Notes: generated from the sequence alone by a model not told the origin. A stretch of DNA of 64,000 nt from Eudoraea adriatica DSM 19308 (GCF_000382125.1 NZ_KB907547.1:558001-622000); one strand, 5' to 3'. Numbered from the stretch's first letter, positions 45,086-54,143 are shown. Program-made: numbers and translations.

Positions 45086-45942
45086 AAAAAAGACCTGTTG
45101 ACATTGTGGTCATTTCCGATGTGCATTTAGGCACCTACGGATGCCACGCCGATGAACTCTTTAAATACCTTAAGTCGGTTAGGCCCAAGCAGCTTATACT
45201 TAACGGGGATATAATAGATATCTGGCAATTCAAGAAAAGGTACTGGCCCAAATCCCATATGAAAATTATTAAATTAATTATGGAATGGGTAACTAAAGGA
45301 GTTAAAGTACACTATATAACAGGAAATCATGACGAGATGCTACGCAAATTTGTAGGCCTCAAACTGGGAAAATTCAGTATCTCAAATAAAATTGTGCTTA
45401 ATGTTAGTGGTAAGAAAATATGGATTTTTCATGGTGATGTATTTGATGTTAGCATGCAACATGCAAAGTGGATAGCAAAGCTGGGGGCAATAGGATATGA
45501 CTTCCTTATTCTGCTAAACAGGGCCGTCAATTATATTAGCAGAAAAATGGGAAGAGGTCGGGTTTCTATGTCAAAACGCATAAAAAATGGCGTTAAATCT
45601 GCCATTAAATTTATCAACGATTTTGAACAGATCGCCGCTGATATTGCCATTGAAAATGAATTTGACTATGTTATCTGCGGACACATCCACCAGCCTGAAA
45701 TAAAGAAAATAAGCAACTCCAAGGGATCAGTTACCTATCTTAATTCTGGTGATTGGATAGAAAATCTTACAGCTCTGGAATATTATCAGGGAAAATGGAG
45801 TTTATACCACTATGAAAAGGATCTTTTAGTCAGGGATCAGCAAGTGGAAGAAAAGGAGCAAATAGAAGTCCTTGAAAAAGGAGAGTTATTTAAAAGTCTT
45901 GTGGAAGAGTTTCGGTTTTTAATTCCAAAAATAGACCCATAA
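45082..45942 (+). CDS. UDP-2,3-diacylglucosamine diphosphatase-like metallophosphatase
   Basis: 286 aa calcineurin-type phosphoesterase with VISDVHLGTYGCHAD, LILNGDIIDIWQF, YITGNHDEML, WIFHGDVFD and VICGHIHQPEI, the five metal-binding blocks. The extra helical insert (about residues 140-190) and the CHADELFKYL segment fit LpxH/LpxG-type enzymes that make lipid X in lipid A synthesis. It could instead be a paralogue acting on another nucleotide-lipid. It is followed 33 bp later by a glycosyltransferase gene and then a GH1 gene. Confidence 0.83.
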   Translation: MKKRPVDIVVISDVHLGTYGCHADELFKYLKSVRPKQLILNGDIIDIWQFKKRYWPKSHMKIIKLIMEWVTKGVKVHYITGNHDEMLRKFVGLKLGKFSISNKIVLNVSGKKIWIFHGDVFDVSMQHAKWIAKLGAIGYDFLILLNRAVNYISRKMGRGRVSMSKRIKNGVKSAIKFINDFEQIAADIAIENEFDYVICGHIHQPEIKKISNSKGSVTYLNSGDWIENLTALEYYQGKWSLYHYEKDLLVRDQQVEEKEQIEVLEKGELFKSLVEEFRFLIPKIDP

Positions 45943-45975
45943 CCACTGCATCTTTCAAATTAAGTCAAATTATCC

Positions 45976-46965
45976 GTGAAAACACTCTACGCAATCCAAG
46001 GTACCGGAAACGGACATCTTAGCAGAGCAAGGGATATTATCCCAATCCTTAAGAAAAAACAACTTGACCTCGATATACTAGTGAGTGGTACCCAGGCGGA
46101 TATTCAAATACCTCATCCAATTAAATTCCAGCTTAAAGGATGGAGTTTTATTTTTGGCAAAAAAGGAGGAGTAGACGTATGGCGTACTTTTCAAAAAACC
46201 AATTCCGCGAGGTTGCAAAAAGAAATAAAAAGTATTCCGGTGTCAGATTATGACCTGATTATAAATGATTTTGAGCCGGTATCAGCATGGGCCAGCAAAC
46301 TAAAACAAAAGCAGTGTGTTGCCTTAAGTCATCAGTCTGCCGTTCTATCGCCCAATGCCCCAATGCCAAAAAAACCAGATCCTTTCGGAAAAATGATTCT
46401 TCAAAATTACGCTCCCAGCACCAAACGGTTCGGGTTACATTTTAAGAGTTATGAAGAAAATATCTTTACCCCAATAATTCGGGAAGAGATAAGAAATGTT
46501 TTAACGAAAGAGGGGGGGCATTACACCGTTTACTTACCTTCCTACAGTGATAAAAAGATAATCAACATACTTTCAAAAGTAAAGGGTATAAATTGGGAAA
46601 TCTTTTCCAAACACAATCACAGCGAATATGTTTCTAAGAATATCAGGATACAACCAATCAACAATGAAGGATTTGTGCAAAGTATGGCTACTAGTTGCGG
46701 AATATTGTGCGGTGCCGGTTTTGAAACACCGGCAGAAGCGCTTTACATGAAAAAAAAGCTGCTGGTTATACCCATGAAAGGACAATTTGAACAGCAGTGC
46801 AACGGTGCGGCGCTTCAGGAGATGGGAGTTCCCCTGATTAAATCGTTAAAAATTAAACATATAGACCAACTCAAAAGCTGGGTAGAGGATAATTCCAGGG
46901 TTGAAGTTGACTACCCAAATATTACAGAATCAATTATAGACCAAATCCTACAGGAATCCATTTAG
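45976..46965 (+). CDS. Glycosyltransferase family protein (GT-B, MJ1255-like)
   Basis: 329 aa; start GTG at 45976 (KTLYAIQGTGNGHLSRARDI), whose GxGNGHLSRA opening is typical for the MJ1255/VC2487 group and MurG/UGT-like GT-B enzymes. The C-terminal donor site has GAGFETPAEALYMKKKLLVIP and QFEQQCNGAALQEMG. Expected to move a sugar onto a lipid or small acceptor at the membrane. It lies between an LpxH-like phosphatase and a beta-glucosidase gene, with 33- and 8-bp gaps. Confidence 0.85.
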   Translation: MKTLYAIQGTGNGHLSRARDIIPILKKKQLDLDILVSGTQADIQIPHPIKFQLKGWSFIFGKKGGVDVWRTFQKTNSARLQKEIKSIPVSDYDLIINDFEPVSAWASKLKQKQCVALSHQSAVLSPNAPMPKKPDPFGKMILQNYAPSTKRFGLHFKSYEENIFTPIIREEIRNVLTKEGGHYTVYLPSYSDKKIINILSKVKGINWEIFSKHNHSEYVSKNIRIQPINNEGFVQSMATSCGILCGAGFETPAEALYMKKKLLVIPMKGQFEQQCNGAALQEMGVPLIKSLKIKHIDQLKSWVEDNSRVEVDYPNITESIIDQILQESI

Positions 46966-46973
46966 AACATTTA

Positions 46974-48362
46974 ATGGCTGGCATTTCAATTCAAAAATCT
47001 TCCAATACAAAAAACTCCGATCTATTAGCCGAACATTTTGGTGATGACTTTGAGTGGGGCGTTTCTACAGCGGCATACCAGATTGAAGGTGCTCACGATG
47101 TCCATGATAAAGGGGCATCTATCTGGGATCACTTCACCAGTACAAAAGGGGCTATTTATAAAGGGCATAATGGCAAAATAGCATGTGATTTTTATAGGAG
47201 GTATAATGAAGATATCCTGCTTATGAAAGCCATGAATATACCAAACTTCAGATTTTCACTTTCCTGGACCAGAATATTGCCCTCCGGTACAGGTAAGATA
47301 AGTTCCGAAGGTATAGCATTCTATAACCGCGTTATAGATTTTTGCCTGGAATGCGGCATCACTCCATGGGTAACCCTATACCATTGGGATCTTCCTCAGG
47401 CTTTGCAGGAACAAGGGGGTTGGGTAAACCGGGATATTCTAGGTTGGTTTGAAGAATATGTAACAGTATGTTCAACCTATTTCGGCGATAGGGTAAAGAA
47501 CTGGCTCGTTTTAAACGAACCCATGGTTTTTACGGGTGCTGGTTATTTTTTAGGCGTGCACGCTCCGGGTAATAAAGGGTTAAAAAACTTCCTTCCTGCT
47601 GCCCACCACGCCGTTCTTTGCCAGGCTCTTGGTGGTAGAATCCTTCGATCTATAGTTCCTGAAAGCAATATAGGCACAAGCTTTTCTTGTTCAGATATTA
47701 AGCCATACTCCAAAAGAATGGCAGATATTAAAGCCGCTGAAAAAGCAGATGCTCTTCTGAACAGATTCTTTATTGAGCCATCATTGGGGATGGGTTATCC
47801 GCTCGAAAGCCTTTTAAAACTAAAGCAAATTGAAAAGTACCAAAGACCGGAGGACTCACAAAACTGCGTATTTAATTTCGACTTTATAGGCATTCAAAAT
47901 TATACGCGTGAGGTTGTCAGACACAGTTATTTGGTGCCTTATCTCCAGGCCAAAATAGTCAAAGCGACCAAAAGAAAGGTGAAAACAACACTAATGGATT
48001 GGGAAATATATCCAAAAAGCATCTACAATATGATTGTAAAATTCAACGGATATAGTAAAATCAATAAAATTATCATCACAGAAAATGGGGCAGCATTTTC
48101 AGACAAACTAATGGATGGGGAGGTCCATGATCCGGATCGGCTCGCATATTTTCATAGGTATTTAAAACAAGTTAAAAAGGCAAAGGATGAAGGTTACGAA
48201 GTTTCAGGATATTTTGCCTGGACTTTAATTGATAATTTTGAATGGGCAGAAGGATACTATCCGAGGTTTGGGTTGGTATATGTGGATTTTGATAGCCAAA
48301 AGAGAATAATTAAGTCCTCTGGGAAATGGTTTATGGAGTTTTTGAGCGAGGATAAAAAATAA
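46974..48362 (+). CDS. Family 1 glycoside hydrolase (beta-glucosidase)
   Basis: 462 aa GH1 enzyme. Acid/base Glu182 is in LVLNEPMVF and nucleophile Glu370 in IITENGAAF; FEWGVSTAAYQIEGA near the start and NFEWAEGYYPRFGLVYVD near the end are classic. No signal peptide, so cytosolic. Being locked in one unit with a GT-B enzyme and an LpxH-like phosphatase suggests it may act on, or by transglycosylation make, a glycolipid or glucoside rather than just digest cellobiose. The unit ends in a strong terminator 24 bp downstream. Confidence 0.93.
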   Translation: MAGISIQKSSNTKNSDLLAEHFGDDFEWGVSTAAYQIEGAHDVHDKGASIWDHFTSTKGAIYKGHNGKIACDFYRRYNEDILLMKAMNIPNFRFSLSWTRILPSGTGKISSEGIAFYNRVIDFCLECGITPWVTLYHWDLPQALQEQGGWVNRDILGWFEEYVTVCSTYFGDRVKNWLVLNEPMVFTGAGYFLGVHAPGNKGLKNFLPAAHHAVLCQALGGRILRSIVPESNIGTSFSCSDIKPYSKRMADIKAAEKADALLNRFFIEPSLGMGYPLESLLKLKQIEKYQRPEDSQNCVFNFDFIGIQNYTREVVRHSYLVPYLQAKIVKATKRKVKTTLMDWEIYPKSIYNMIVKFNGYSKINKIIITENGAAFSDKLMDGEVHDPDRLAYFHRYLKQVKKAKDEGYEVSGYFAWTLIDNFEWAEGYYPRFGLVYVDFDSQKRIIKSSGKWFMEFLSEDKK

Positions 48363-48379
48363 TTCACAAGACAATTGGA

Positions 48380-48563
48380 AACCAAAAAAGCAGGTGGGGA
48401 CACCTGCTTTTTTAAACTAGTTCTAACTACATACGTAAGAACGTTTCCTTTTTACAGGCTGTGGAAAAATAAGAGGCTTTTGCCATCCTGACGTTACGTT
48501 AATTGAAAGAATAGGTTAACATTTGTGCTGCTACATAAGTAATTAAAAAAGAGCCCTCGATTA
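48380..48563. repeat. ~185-bp direct repeat, copy 1
   Basis: 184 nt matching 52992-53177 along the whole length with scattered substitutions and few indels (shared blocks such as AAGAACGTTTCCTTTTTA, AAAAATAAGAGGCTT and AAGAGCCCTC). It opens with a terminator hairpin. The two copies bracket the photolyase/DoxX region in the same orientation. Confidence 0.85.
48385..48413. terminator. Strong terminator within repeat copy 1
   Basis: AAAAAGCAGGTG, loop GGGA, then CACCTGCTTTTTT: a perfect stem with T/A runs on both sides, so active on both strands. It ends the GH1 unit on the plus strand. Confidence 0.9.
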
Positions 48564-48686
48564 AACGAAATTAATACTTTTTTAAATTTTGTTTAATTAT
48601 TAACAGTTTATGTTAAACATAATGAATAATTTTACAGAGAGAAATCAGTTTTTCTATTCCGTTTATTATTTTTCAAAATTTTATCT

Positions 48687-48851
48687 ATGTTCAATTTATT
48701 CAAAAGAAAGTCCGAAAAAGAAATCCTTCAAAATAAATACAAAAAACTAATGGCCGAGGCCCATCAATTATCTCAAACCAACCGAAAACTGGGAGACGCA
48801 AAGGTATATGAGGCAGAAATGGTGATGAAACAAATTGAAATATTGGATTGA
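48687..48851 (+). CDS. Lacal_2735 family small protein
   Basis: 54 codons starting MFNLFKRKSEKEILQNKYKK, followed by MAEAHQLSQTNRKLGDAK and a final helix ending in KQIEILD. The basic-helix opening and the S-x-x-N-R-K-x-x-D-A-K segment are diagnostic of this small, highly helical Bacteroidota family of unknown role. It is found close to stress and photolyase genes; here it lies 98 bp before the cryptochrome-DASH gene. Confidence 0.8.
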   Translation: MFNLFKRKSEKEILQNKYKKLMAEAHQLSQTNRKLGDAKVYEAEMVMKQIEILD

Positions 48852-48949
48852 ATTTATTCGCCAACGGCTCATCTGACGAATGGTTTCCCTACATAAATTA
48901 GTCCATTCGGTTAAAAGCTCTTTGTCCGGAGGGAAAATTGTAAAGAAAA

Positions 48950-50263
48950 ATGCCCGGTATACATAAAACAGGCTTAATTTGGTTTACTAAAAACCTTAGG
49001 GTCCTTGATAATTACACCTTGCATAGGGCTGCAGAAGATAACGACAGACTTATTGGGGTCTTTTTCTTTGATCCACGCGATTTTGAGCCTACCCCTTATG
49101 GCTTTAAAAAAACAGAGCGGTTCAGAGCTAAATTTCTATTGGAATCCGTAGCGCAACTCAGGGATTCTCTTCAAGAAATTAATATTTCTTTATGGGTGGT
49201 TCATGGCAAAGCCGAAGAAACTATGCCTGAATTAATAAAAGATCTTAATATTCAATCTATTTATCTCCAGAAAGAATGGACCCGGGAAGAAGCGGATGTT
49301 TTACACAGTGTTCAAAAGAGCCTTCCTGAACACATTAAAATAAAAGAAATTTTTGATCAGTTCTTATTTCATCCACAAGATATTCCCTTCTCTGAAATGA
49401 GCATCCCAAAGGTCTTTACAGACTTTAGAAAAGCCTGTGAAAAAGAAGCTTTGGTCAGACCTGAAGCATCAGAGATAAATGCTTTACCCAAAAATAATCT
49501 GCTCCACAATACACCTGAATTGCCAACCCTTGAGGATTTGGGCTTCAAATCTTTTGAAAAAGATACCCGTTCTGCATTTCCTTTTGCCGGCGGGGAAAAG
49601 GAGGTCCAAAAGCGTTTGAATTATTACTTTTTTCAAACCAAAAAGCTGGGCTATTATAAAAAAACACGCAATGGCCTGTTAGGCACAGACTACAGCTCAA
49701 AATTTTCACCCTGGCTGGCCAATGGCAGTATATCCGCCCGACAGGTGTATTGGCAAGTTTTGGATTTTGAAAAGCAATACTTAAAAAACCAAAGTACTTA
49801 TTGGCTGATATTTGAACTCATCTGGCGCGATTACTTTAAATACATCTCCATAAAATACCGGGATAAGATATTTCTGCAAGGGGGGATTCTACAAAAAAAA
49901 TACCAGTGGAGTAACAATCTAAATAAATTTAATTCCTGGATTAGCGGCGCCACAAAAGAACCCTTTGTAAACGCCAACATGCTTGAACTTAAGAACAGCG
50001 GATGGATGAGCAACCGGGGAAGACAAAATGTGGCATCTTATCTGGCCAAAGAGCTTCAAATAGACTGGCGTATGGGAGCGGCTTATTTTGAAGCCATGCT
50101 GCTAGACTATGATGTGCATAGCAATTATGGGAACTGGATGTATGTTGCCGGGGTTGGCAACGACCCCAGGGACCGTAAATTCAACGCGCGACTGCAGTCT
50201 GAACGCTATGACCCCAGTGGCAACTATCAAAATACCTGGTTGCAGAAAACACTTTTTGAATGA
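48950..50263 (+). CDS. Cryptochrome-DASH / photolyase
   Basis: 437 aa, one N-terminal Rossmann antenna domain (GLIWFTKNLRVLDNYTLHRA) and a C-terminal FAD domain with LLGTDYSSKFSPWLANGSIS, ELIWRDYFKY, MLELKNSGWMSNRGRQNVAS and LLDYDVHSNYGNW. DASH enzymes repair cyclobutane dimers in single-stranded DNA or loops using blue light. The stop overlaps the next photolyase gene's start by ATGA, so the two are translated together. Confidence 0.92.
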   Translation: MPGIHKTGLIWFTKNLRVLDNYTLHRAAEDNDRLIGVFFFDPRDFEPTPYGFKKTERFRAKFLLESVAQLRDSLQEINISLWVVHGKAEETMPELIKDLNIQSIYLQKEWTREEADVLHSVQKSLPEHIKIKEIFDQFLFHPQDIPFSEMSIPKVFTDFRKACEKEALVRPEASEINALPKNNLLHNTPELPTLEDLGFKSFEKDTRSAFPFAGGEKEVQKRLNYYFFQTKKLGYYKKTRNGLLGTDYSSKFSPWLANGSISARQVYWQVLDFEKQYLKNQSTYWLIFELIWRDYFKYISIKYRDKIFLQGGILQKKYQWSNNLNKFNSWISGATKEPFVNANMLELKNSGWMSNRGRQNVASYLAKELQIDWRMGAAYFEAMLLDYDVHSNYGNWMYVAGVGNDPRDRKFNARLQSERYDPSGNYQNTWLQKTLFE

Positions 50264-51792
50264 AAACTCTGCGCCTCATACTTGGAGATCAGTTGAACCG
50301 TCAGCATAGCTGGTTTAACCATGTTAATGACGAACATATTTACGTAATGTTTGAGATGCGGCAGGAAACCGACTATGTGAGGCAGCACATTCAGAAAGTA
50401 ATTGGCTTTTTTTCGTCCATGCGGCATTTTGAAAATAGCCTGAGGGACAACGGCCACAAGGTTATCTATTATCGCATAAATGATACGAAAAACACCCAGC
50501 AGCTTATTGGCAATCTAAAAAAACTCATAGAGGAATACCAGATTGAGGTATTTGAATATTTACTTCCCGATGAATACCGGTTGGACAAACAGCTCAGGGA
50601 ATTCTGCAGTGGCTTAGACATTAAAACTAACCCATGCGATACCGAGCATTTCTACTCTTCACGCAATGAACTTCAACTTTTTTTTAAAGACAGCAAGCAA
50701 TTGCTGATGGAGCGCTTTTATCGCTATATGCGGAAAAAACACAATGTACTGATGGATGGGGCACAACCTCTGGGAGGTAGCTGGAATTATGATAAAAGCA
50801 ATAGAAAAAAATGGAAAGGCCAACCTTCTGTTCCCCATCCGATTTTTTTTGAAAATGAGGTAAGTGAGGTTTTAGAAGATATTAAATCGGCCGGCATAGA
50901 AACTATCGGGCATTTCGAAGGGACTATTTTCAATTACCCTTTTAATGAGAAACAAGCCATTGAGCAGTTGAGATATTTTTGTGAGTACCTCTTAAAATAT
51001 TTTGGTGACTACCAGGATGCACTTCATACCTCAGAAATATTTCTTTTTCATTCCAGGCTTTCATTCGCCCTGAACACCAAAATACTTTCACCAAAAACCG
51101 TGGTTAATGAGGCTATAACCTATTATCAAAACCACAGTACTGAAATAGATATTTCACAGATTGAAGGTTTTGCAAGGCAGATCATAGGATGGAGGGAGTA
51201 CATGCGCGGAGTCTATTGGAAGGAAATGCCGGATTATGCTCAGTATAACAGGCTCGAAAATTACAACCAACTACCTGATTTTTATTGGACGGGAAATACC
51301 AAAATGAATTGTCTGGCAGTATCCATTAAAAATTCCCTGAACAATGCATACGCTCATCATATACAGAGACTGATGATAACCGGGAATTTTGCCTTGCTTA
51401 CGCAGGTTCATCCCAACGAGGTTGATCAGTGGTATCTGGGAATATATATAGATGCCATAGAATGGGTAGAAATTACAAATACAAGGGGAATGAGCCAGTT
51501 CGCAGATGGGGGTATTATCGCCACCAAACCCTATGTTTCCTCAGCTTCCTATATACACAAAATGGGTGATTATTGTGAAAAATGCTCCTACAATAGAAAC
51601 AAAAGAACCGGTGAGGATGCCTGCCCTTTCAATAGTCTTTATTGGAACTTTCTTGACAACAAAAAAGAATATCTCAAAAATAATCACAGGATGGGAATGA
51701 TGTACAATCTGCTTTCCAGGATTCCTGAAGAAGAACTAAAACAATTAAAAGAGAGAGCAAACAGGGTTATTAAAAATCCTGATCTATTTTAA
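50260..51792 (+). CDS. Cryptochrome/photolyase-related protein (FeS-BCP type)
   Basis: 510 aa. N-terminal LRLILGDQLNRQHSWF and the C-terminal YCEKCSYNRNKRTGEDACPFN, whose Cys residues with one upstream (MNCLAV region) bind a [4Fe-4S] cluster in the prokaryotic (6-4) photolyase group (PhrB/CryB). FAD-binding part includes QIIGWREYMRGVYW and MITGNFALLTQVHPNEV. It should repair (6-4) photoproducts, complementing the DASH enzyme next door. Confidence 0.9.
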   Translation: MKTLRLILGDQLNRQHSWFNHVNDEHIYVMFEMRQETDYVRQHIQKVIGFFSSMRHFENSLRDNGHKVIYYRINDTKNTQQLIGNLKKLIEEYQIEVFEYLLPDEYRLDKQLREFCSGLDIKTNPCDTEHFYSSRNELQLFFKDSKQLLMERFYRYMRKKHNVLMDGAQPLGGSWNYDKSNRKKWKGQPSVPHPIFFENEVSEVLEDIKSAGIETIGHFEGTIFNYPFNEKQAIEQLRYFCEYLLKYFGDYQDALHTSEIFLFHSRLSFALNTKILSPKTVVNEAITYYQNHSTEIDISQIEGFARQIIGWREYMRGVYWKEMPDYAQYNRLENYNQLPDFYWTGNTKMNCLAVSIKNSLNNAYAHHIQRLMITGNFALLTQVHPNEVDQWYLGIYIDAIEWVEITNTRGMSQFADGGIIATKPYVSSASYIHKMGDYCEKCSYNRNKRTGEDACPFNSLYWNFLDNKKEYLKNNHRMGMMYNLLSRIPEEELKQLKERANRVIKNPDLF

Positions 51793-51803
51793 ATACAAAA
51801 GAC

Positions 51804-52079
51804 ATGGCACACCTCAAACCGCATGAAATTGACAGGGTCATAGAAATGGCCTGGGAAGACCGTACGCCTTTTGAAGCAATAAGTCATCAATTCAGTGTTT
51901 CGGAAGCCGAAGTAATTCTATTGATGAGAAATGAACTTAAACCATCTAGTTTCAGAATGTGGCGAAAACGGGTTCAGGGCAGAAAAACCAAACACGCCAA
52001 ACTCAGAGGTTTTGACAAAGGGAGATTTAAATGCAGCCAACAGAAAAACATAAGTAATAACAAGATATCAAAACGTTGA
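51804..52079 (+). CDS. TIGR03643 family small protein
   Basis: 91 aa. The opening HEIDRVIEMAWEDRTPFEAI and the following VILLMRNELKPSSFRMWRKRVQGR are diagnostic of this short helix-turn-helix-like family that very often follows photolyase genes in Proteobacteria and Bacteroidota. The C-terminus is Lys/Arg-rich. Nucleic-acid binding is plausible. It follows the FeS-BCP photolyase gene by 11 bp, in one operon. Confidence 0.85.
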   Translation: MAHLKPHEIDRVIEMAWEDRTPFEAISHQFSVSEAEVILLMRNELKPSSFRMWRKRVQGRKTKHAKLRGFDKGRFKCSQQKNISNNKISKR

Positions 52080-52121
52080 ATTGTAACAATTCTAAAAGTC
52101 CTATCGCTCTTTATCTATTGA

Positions 52122-52499
52122 TTATAAATAATCCATCGCGATAATAATGACAGATAAGACTAAAAAACTAAAAGCAGGGAATGATTTTTTCAGAGGATCT
52201 TTGACCTTTAAATGCATGGCAATGGCTCCCAGCATTAAAACTGACATGCCCGCAGCCCCGGGAACGCCAAGTTGCGGCAGCCATATAGACGAAAATATAA
52301 GAATCGCAAAAAGTATTTTTAAGCCTCCTACAACGTACACCATGGTTTCTGAGAGGCCATAGGTTTCAAATTCCTCCTTCATGGATTGGGCAGAGCCTCC
52401 CCGCCATGACGTAGGTTTATTAAATCTTAGCAGCCAAACGTTGAGTATGCTTATTAAGATAAATACTTTAATCGCAATTAACAGATAATTAATCTCCAT
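52122..52499 (-). CDS. DoxX-like membrane protein
   Basis: 125 aa with four membrane helices. Segments FETYGLSETMVYVVGGLKILFA and LGVPGAAGMSVLMLGAIAMHLKV match the DoxX/DoxD-like fold, a small quinone-linked or redox-related membrane family of unclear role. It is convergent with the TIGR03643 gene and divergent from a second DoxX-like gene 89 bp away; the two share the pattern (EF)xxYGL, suggesting related function. Confidence 0.8.
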   Translation of the reverse strand: MEINYLLIAIKVFILISILNVWLLRFNKPTSWRGGSAQSMKEEFETYGLSETMVYVVGGLKILFAILIFSSIWLPQLGVPGAAGMSVLMLGAIAMHLKVKDPLKKSFPAFSFLVLSVIIIAMDYL

Positions 52500-52588
52500 A
52501 TTTTAAGATTTTAATAGTTAAACCGTCTTACCTTCACAATTCTGGACTAAGCAGACAGAAATTATTCATATTTCGGGACCCGCCATAT

Positions 52589-52933
52589 ATGCTACTAAAG
52601 ATATTAATTTTATTTTCATCTCTTTCCTTTATCATTTTTGGGGTGAATTGCCTGTATTCTCAAAAGATGGTTTTCGAATTCCAGCGCTACGGCCTGAAAC
52701 ACTATCGTATCCTGACCGGCATATTACAACTTTTGGGTTCCTTTTCTTTAATCATTGGTTTTTGGATTCCATCTTTTACCTTGGTCGGATCAGGCGGACT
52801 TGCCATGCTAATGCTCCTTGGGGTCCTAGTAAGAATAAGAATAAAAGACAAACCCTATTTACTTATTCCCGCTATCTTCTTTATGTGTCTTAACATTGTC
52901 ATTTTAGGTGCTTCGCTGATTCACATGATGTGA
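52589..52933 (+). CDS. DoxX-like membrane protein, second copy
   Basis: 114 aa with four membrane helices; MVFEFQRYGLKHYRILTGILQLLGSF lines up with the FETYGL...GGLKILFA part of the divergent DoxX protein, and the later GSGGLAMLMLLGVLVRIRIKD with its last helices. It probably has the same fold. Role unknown. It ends 58 bp before the second copy of the long direct repeat, whose hairpin should terminate it. Confidence 0.72.
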   Translation: MLLKILILFSSLSFIIFGVNCLYSQKMVFEFQRYGLKHYRILTGILQLLGSFSLIIGFWIPSFTLVGSGGLAMLMLLGVLVRIRIKDKPYLLIPAIFFMCLNIVILGASLIHMM

Positions 52934-52991
52934 ATCAGTATCTTTTAGACTAATGTACGTTTCCTATTTCGTCTAATTTAAGAATTAACAA

Positions 52992-53177
52992 AACTAAAAA
53001 AGCAGATGTCCCCACCTGCTTTTATAAACTAACTCAAACTACATAAATAAGAACGTTTCCTTTTTATAGGCTGCCCAAAAATAAGAGGCTTATTCAATCC
53101 TGAGGTTAAGTTAATTAAAAGAATAGGTTACCATTTGTTCTTTTAAATAAGTAATCAAAAAAAAGAGCCCTCAATTA
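52992..53177. repeat. ~185-bp direct repeat, copy 2
   Basis: 186 nt, partner of 48380-48563. Its right end reaches exactly the stop codon of the leftward aldo/keto reductase gene. The terminator loop is TCCC here and GGGA in copy 1, i.e. inverted. Confidence 0.85.
52996..53024. terminator. Terminator within repeat copy 2
   Basis: On the minus strand AAAAGCAGGTG, loop GGGA, CATCTGCTTTTTT (one GU pair): a good terminator for the leftward aldo/keto reductase gene. On the plus strand the same position is an A-C mismatch, so it is weaker in that direction. Confidence 0.75.
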
Positions 53178-54143
53178 CAGGTTCTTTATCCTCCAATCCA
53201 AAATCTTTTCTATTGCTTCAATATTGGTCCCGGTCAATTTAAGTTCACTGGCTTTGGCGGTTTCTTCAATTTGTTCCGGGTTTCGGGCACCTACAATTGC
53301 CGAAGTCATTTCTTTATTTCGCAGTACCCAGGCCAGGGAAAGCTGTGAAAGGGAAATGTTTTCTTCAATTGCAATCTGATTTAGCCGTTTTATTGTTTCA
53401 AGATTCACGCTGAGTTGGGGTTCCCTGAAAAATGGATGTTTGCTTCGCCAATCAGATTCGGGCAGGGCCATTGCTCTCTCTTTGGTAAATTTGCCGGTAA
53501 GTAATCCCGCCTGCATGGGGCTGTAAGCAATAATTCCAATCTCGTTTGTGTTACAATAAGGCATGATTTCTTCCTCAATTTCGCGGCGGAACATGCTGTA
53601 AGGAGGTTGTAAAGAAGTTATTGGGTGTATGGCCTGAGCCCTTTTAAGCTGTTCCAGGTTAAAATTAGAAACGCCTACATAACGTACTTTTCCCTCTTTA
53701 ACAAGTTGCGCCATGGCTGCCCATCCTTCCTCAATCTCTTCATCCGGTTCCGGCCAGTGAATCTGATACAGATCAATTGTTTCTATATCCAAACGTTTCA
53801 GGCTAGCCTCAACCTCCTGTTTTATACTTTCCGTTTTAAGTGATTTGCCAATCTCGCGGCTGTCTCCTTCCCAGACTCTTCCGCACTTGGTAGCTATGAT
53901 AACTTCATCCCTTATTCCTTTGATTGCCCTGCCCACAACTTCTTCCGCATGGCCATGCCCATAAATGGCGGCTGTATCTATCCAGTTAATCCCCAAATCC
54001 AATGCGGTATGAATGGCCTTGACTGAAGCCATATCATCCTGAGGTCCCCAGCCAAATTTCCAGTCGCCTCCACCCATTGCCCAGGTGCCTAATCCTATTG
54101 TTGTTAGATAGAGTTCACTGTATCCTAATTTACGTGTTTGCAT
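53175..54143 (-). CDS. Aldo/keto reductase
   Basis: 322 aa (alpha/beta)8 NADPH-dependent reductase. Start MQTRKLGYSELYLTTIGLGT is typical. Catalytic Asp and Tyr are in WIDTAAIYGHG, Lys in VIIATKCGR and His in DLYQIHWPEPD; the cofactor part includes GVSNFNLEQL and AIVGARNPEQIEE. This subgroup (YajO/perakine-reductase-like) reduces aldehydes and sugar ketones. Its transcript should end in the hairpin of repeat copy 2. Confidence 0.92.
   Translation of the reverse strand: MQTRKLGYSELYLTTIGLGTWAMGGGDWKFGWGPQDDMASVKAIHTALDLGINWIDTAAIYGHGHAEEVVGRAIKGIRDEVIIATKCGRVWEGDSREIGKSLKTESIKQEVEASLKRLDIETIDLYQIHWPEPDEEIEEGWAAMAQLVKEGKVRYVGVSNFNLEQLKRAQAIHPITSLQPPYSMFRREIEEEIMPYCNTNEIGIIAYSPMQAGLLTGKFTKERAMALPESDWRSKHPFFREPQLSVNLETIKRLNQIAIEENISLSQLSLAWVLRNKEMTSAIVGARNPEQIEETAKASELKLTGTNIEAIEKILDWRIKNL

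Noticed and set aside
48380-53177. Composite transposon or integrative element ended by the long direct repeats
   Set aside because: No transposase or integrase, no terminal inverted repeats and no target-site duplication; the repeats contain terminators and look like 3' regions.
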